This document shows, in pieces, positions 5,278-5,437 of a DNA stretch of 5,437 bases. The notes beneath the pieces are model-generated. The model had not been told where the DNA came from. It made no database searches and saw only the letters and a list, made by a program, of their open reading frames with translations. The translations under genes and the position numbers were made by a program. This stretch comes from Bacteroidaceae bacterium (GTDB lineage Bacteria; Bacteroidota; Bacteroidia; Bacteroidales; Bacteroidaceae): positions 1 to 5,437 of the forward strand of contig JAEDIG010000148.1 in assembly GCA_016292545.1 (NCBI GenBank), read 5' to 3'. Position 1 is the stretch's first letter, and the number at the start of each line of letters is the position of its first letter.

Positions 5278-5437
5278 ATCCACGCAAGGTATGCTATAGC
5301 AACAAGGCAAGGCAGCCGGGATGCAATGTATAACCTGTTGGCATCCAATAATATGAAAGTCAAAATATTCAACTTTTGTTGGGTTCAAATGAATTGTGTA
5401 TCAGCAGTGATTGTTTGTTCTGAAAGGTAGGGTGTTC
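5278..5437. other. Non-coding tail of the window
   Basis: No gene start or clear promoter seen. It contains the 8-bp palindrome GCTATAGC (5293-5300), a weak hairpin GGATGC (5319-5324) with GCATCC (5341-5346), and AT-rich sequence that could be the upstream or downstream region of a gene outside the window. Confidence 0.5.

Noticed and set aside
5121..5284. Replication origin (AT-rich palindrome plus DnaA-box-like TTATCCACG at 5276-5284, and 9-bp repeats)
   Set aside because: Only one near-match to the DnaA box (8 of 9) and two poorer ones (AATCCACA type). The heptamers are not DnaA boxes or typical 18-22 bp iterons, and no dnaA, rep or par gene is present. A GC-skew plot of the whole replicon would settle it.
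4896..5307. Target-site duplication around the cluster (GCAAACAAGG at 4896-4905 and GCAACAAGG at 5299-5307)
   Set aside because: The copies differ by an inserted base, do not abut the repeat boundaries, and CAAGG recurs several times nearby, so chance similarity is likely.
5370..5395. tRNA T-loop-like GGTTCAAAT near the window end
   Set aside because: No pairing T-stem, acceptor stem or anticodon arm can be built around it.
5361..5431. Possible minus-strand promoters in the window tail (TATTTTG and TACCTTTC)
   Set aside because: Each misses the TAnnTTTG consensus by at least one position, and the -33 element is poorly spaced or outside the window.

Overview
The window looks like chromosomal DNA from a member of the Bacteroidales, probably a GC-rich Prevotellaceae-type genome. 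Three things point that way. The promoters fit the Bacteroidetes consensus (TTTG, about 19-20 nt, TAnnTTTG). The gene leaders are A-rich and lack a Shine-Dalgarno sequence. Both proteins resemble Bacteroidales families. The family-level assignment is inference, because there is no 16S or other marker gene here. The genes are GC-rich (near 60% by eye) and the gap between them is AT-rich.

Layout: (1) 29-1963, minus strand: a complete ABC-F ATPase, a soluble ribosome-associated type rather than a transporter, starting at GTG. (2) 1964-2140: a divergent intergenic region with back-to-back candidate promoters, the rightward one being the better match. (3) 2141-4579, plus strand: a complete secreted GH35 beta-galactosidase with C-terminal carbohydrate-binding-like modules, followed by a strong intrinsic terminator at 4602-4637. 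(4) 4638-5437: about 800 bp with no convincing protein-coding gene.

The non-coding region is the unusual part. It holds four arrays, each of exactly three GGTAACC or GGTTACC heptamers at a strict 9-bp period. The arrays alternate in orientation (+, -, +, -) and share a CCACATGT-like flank. The first pair is bracketed by a C9 tract and a G10 tract. A 38-bp perfect AT-only palindrome lies between the two pairs. The same region also carries an orphan leftward promoter with a consensus match (TTTG-N19-TAACTTTG) that points at the 3' end of the beta-galactosidase gene. Downstream of it is an A-rich leader and an ATG opening a hydrophobic, signal-peptide-like N-terminus, but no gene follows.

The two genes do not form an operon or an obvious pathway. 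The ABC-F protein is a translation-related housekeeping-type factor, and the galactosidase releases galactose from glycans in the periplasm or at the cell surface. No SusC/SusD pair or regulator is present to mark a polysaccharide utilization locus. The strongest candidate for something undescribed is the 9-bp repeat and palindrome cluster at 4910-5277.
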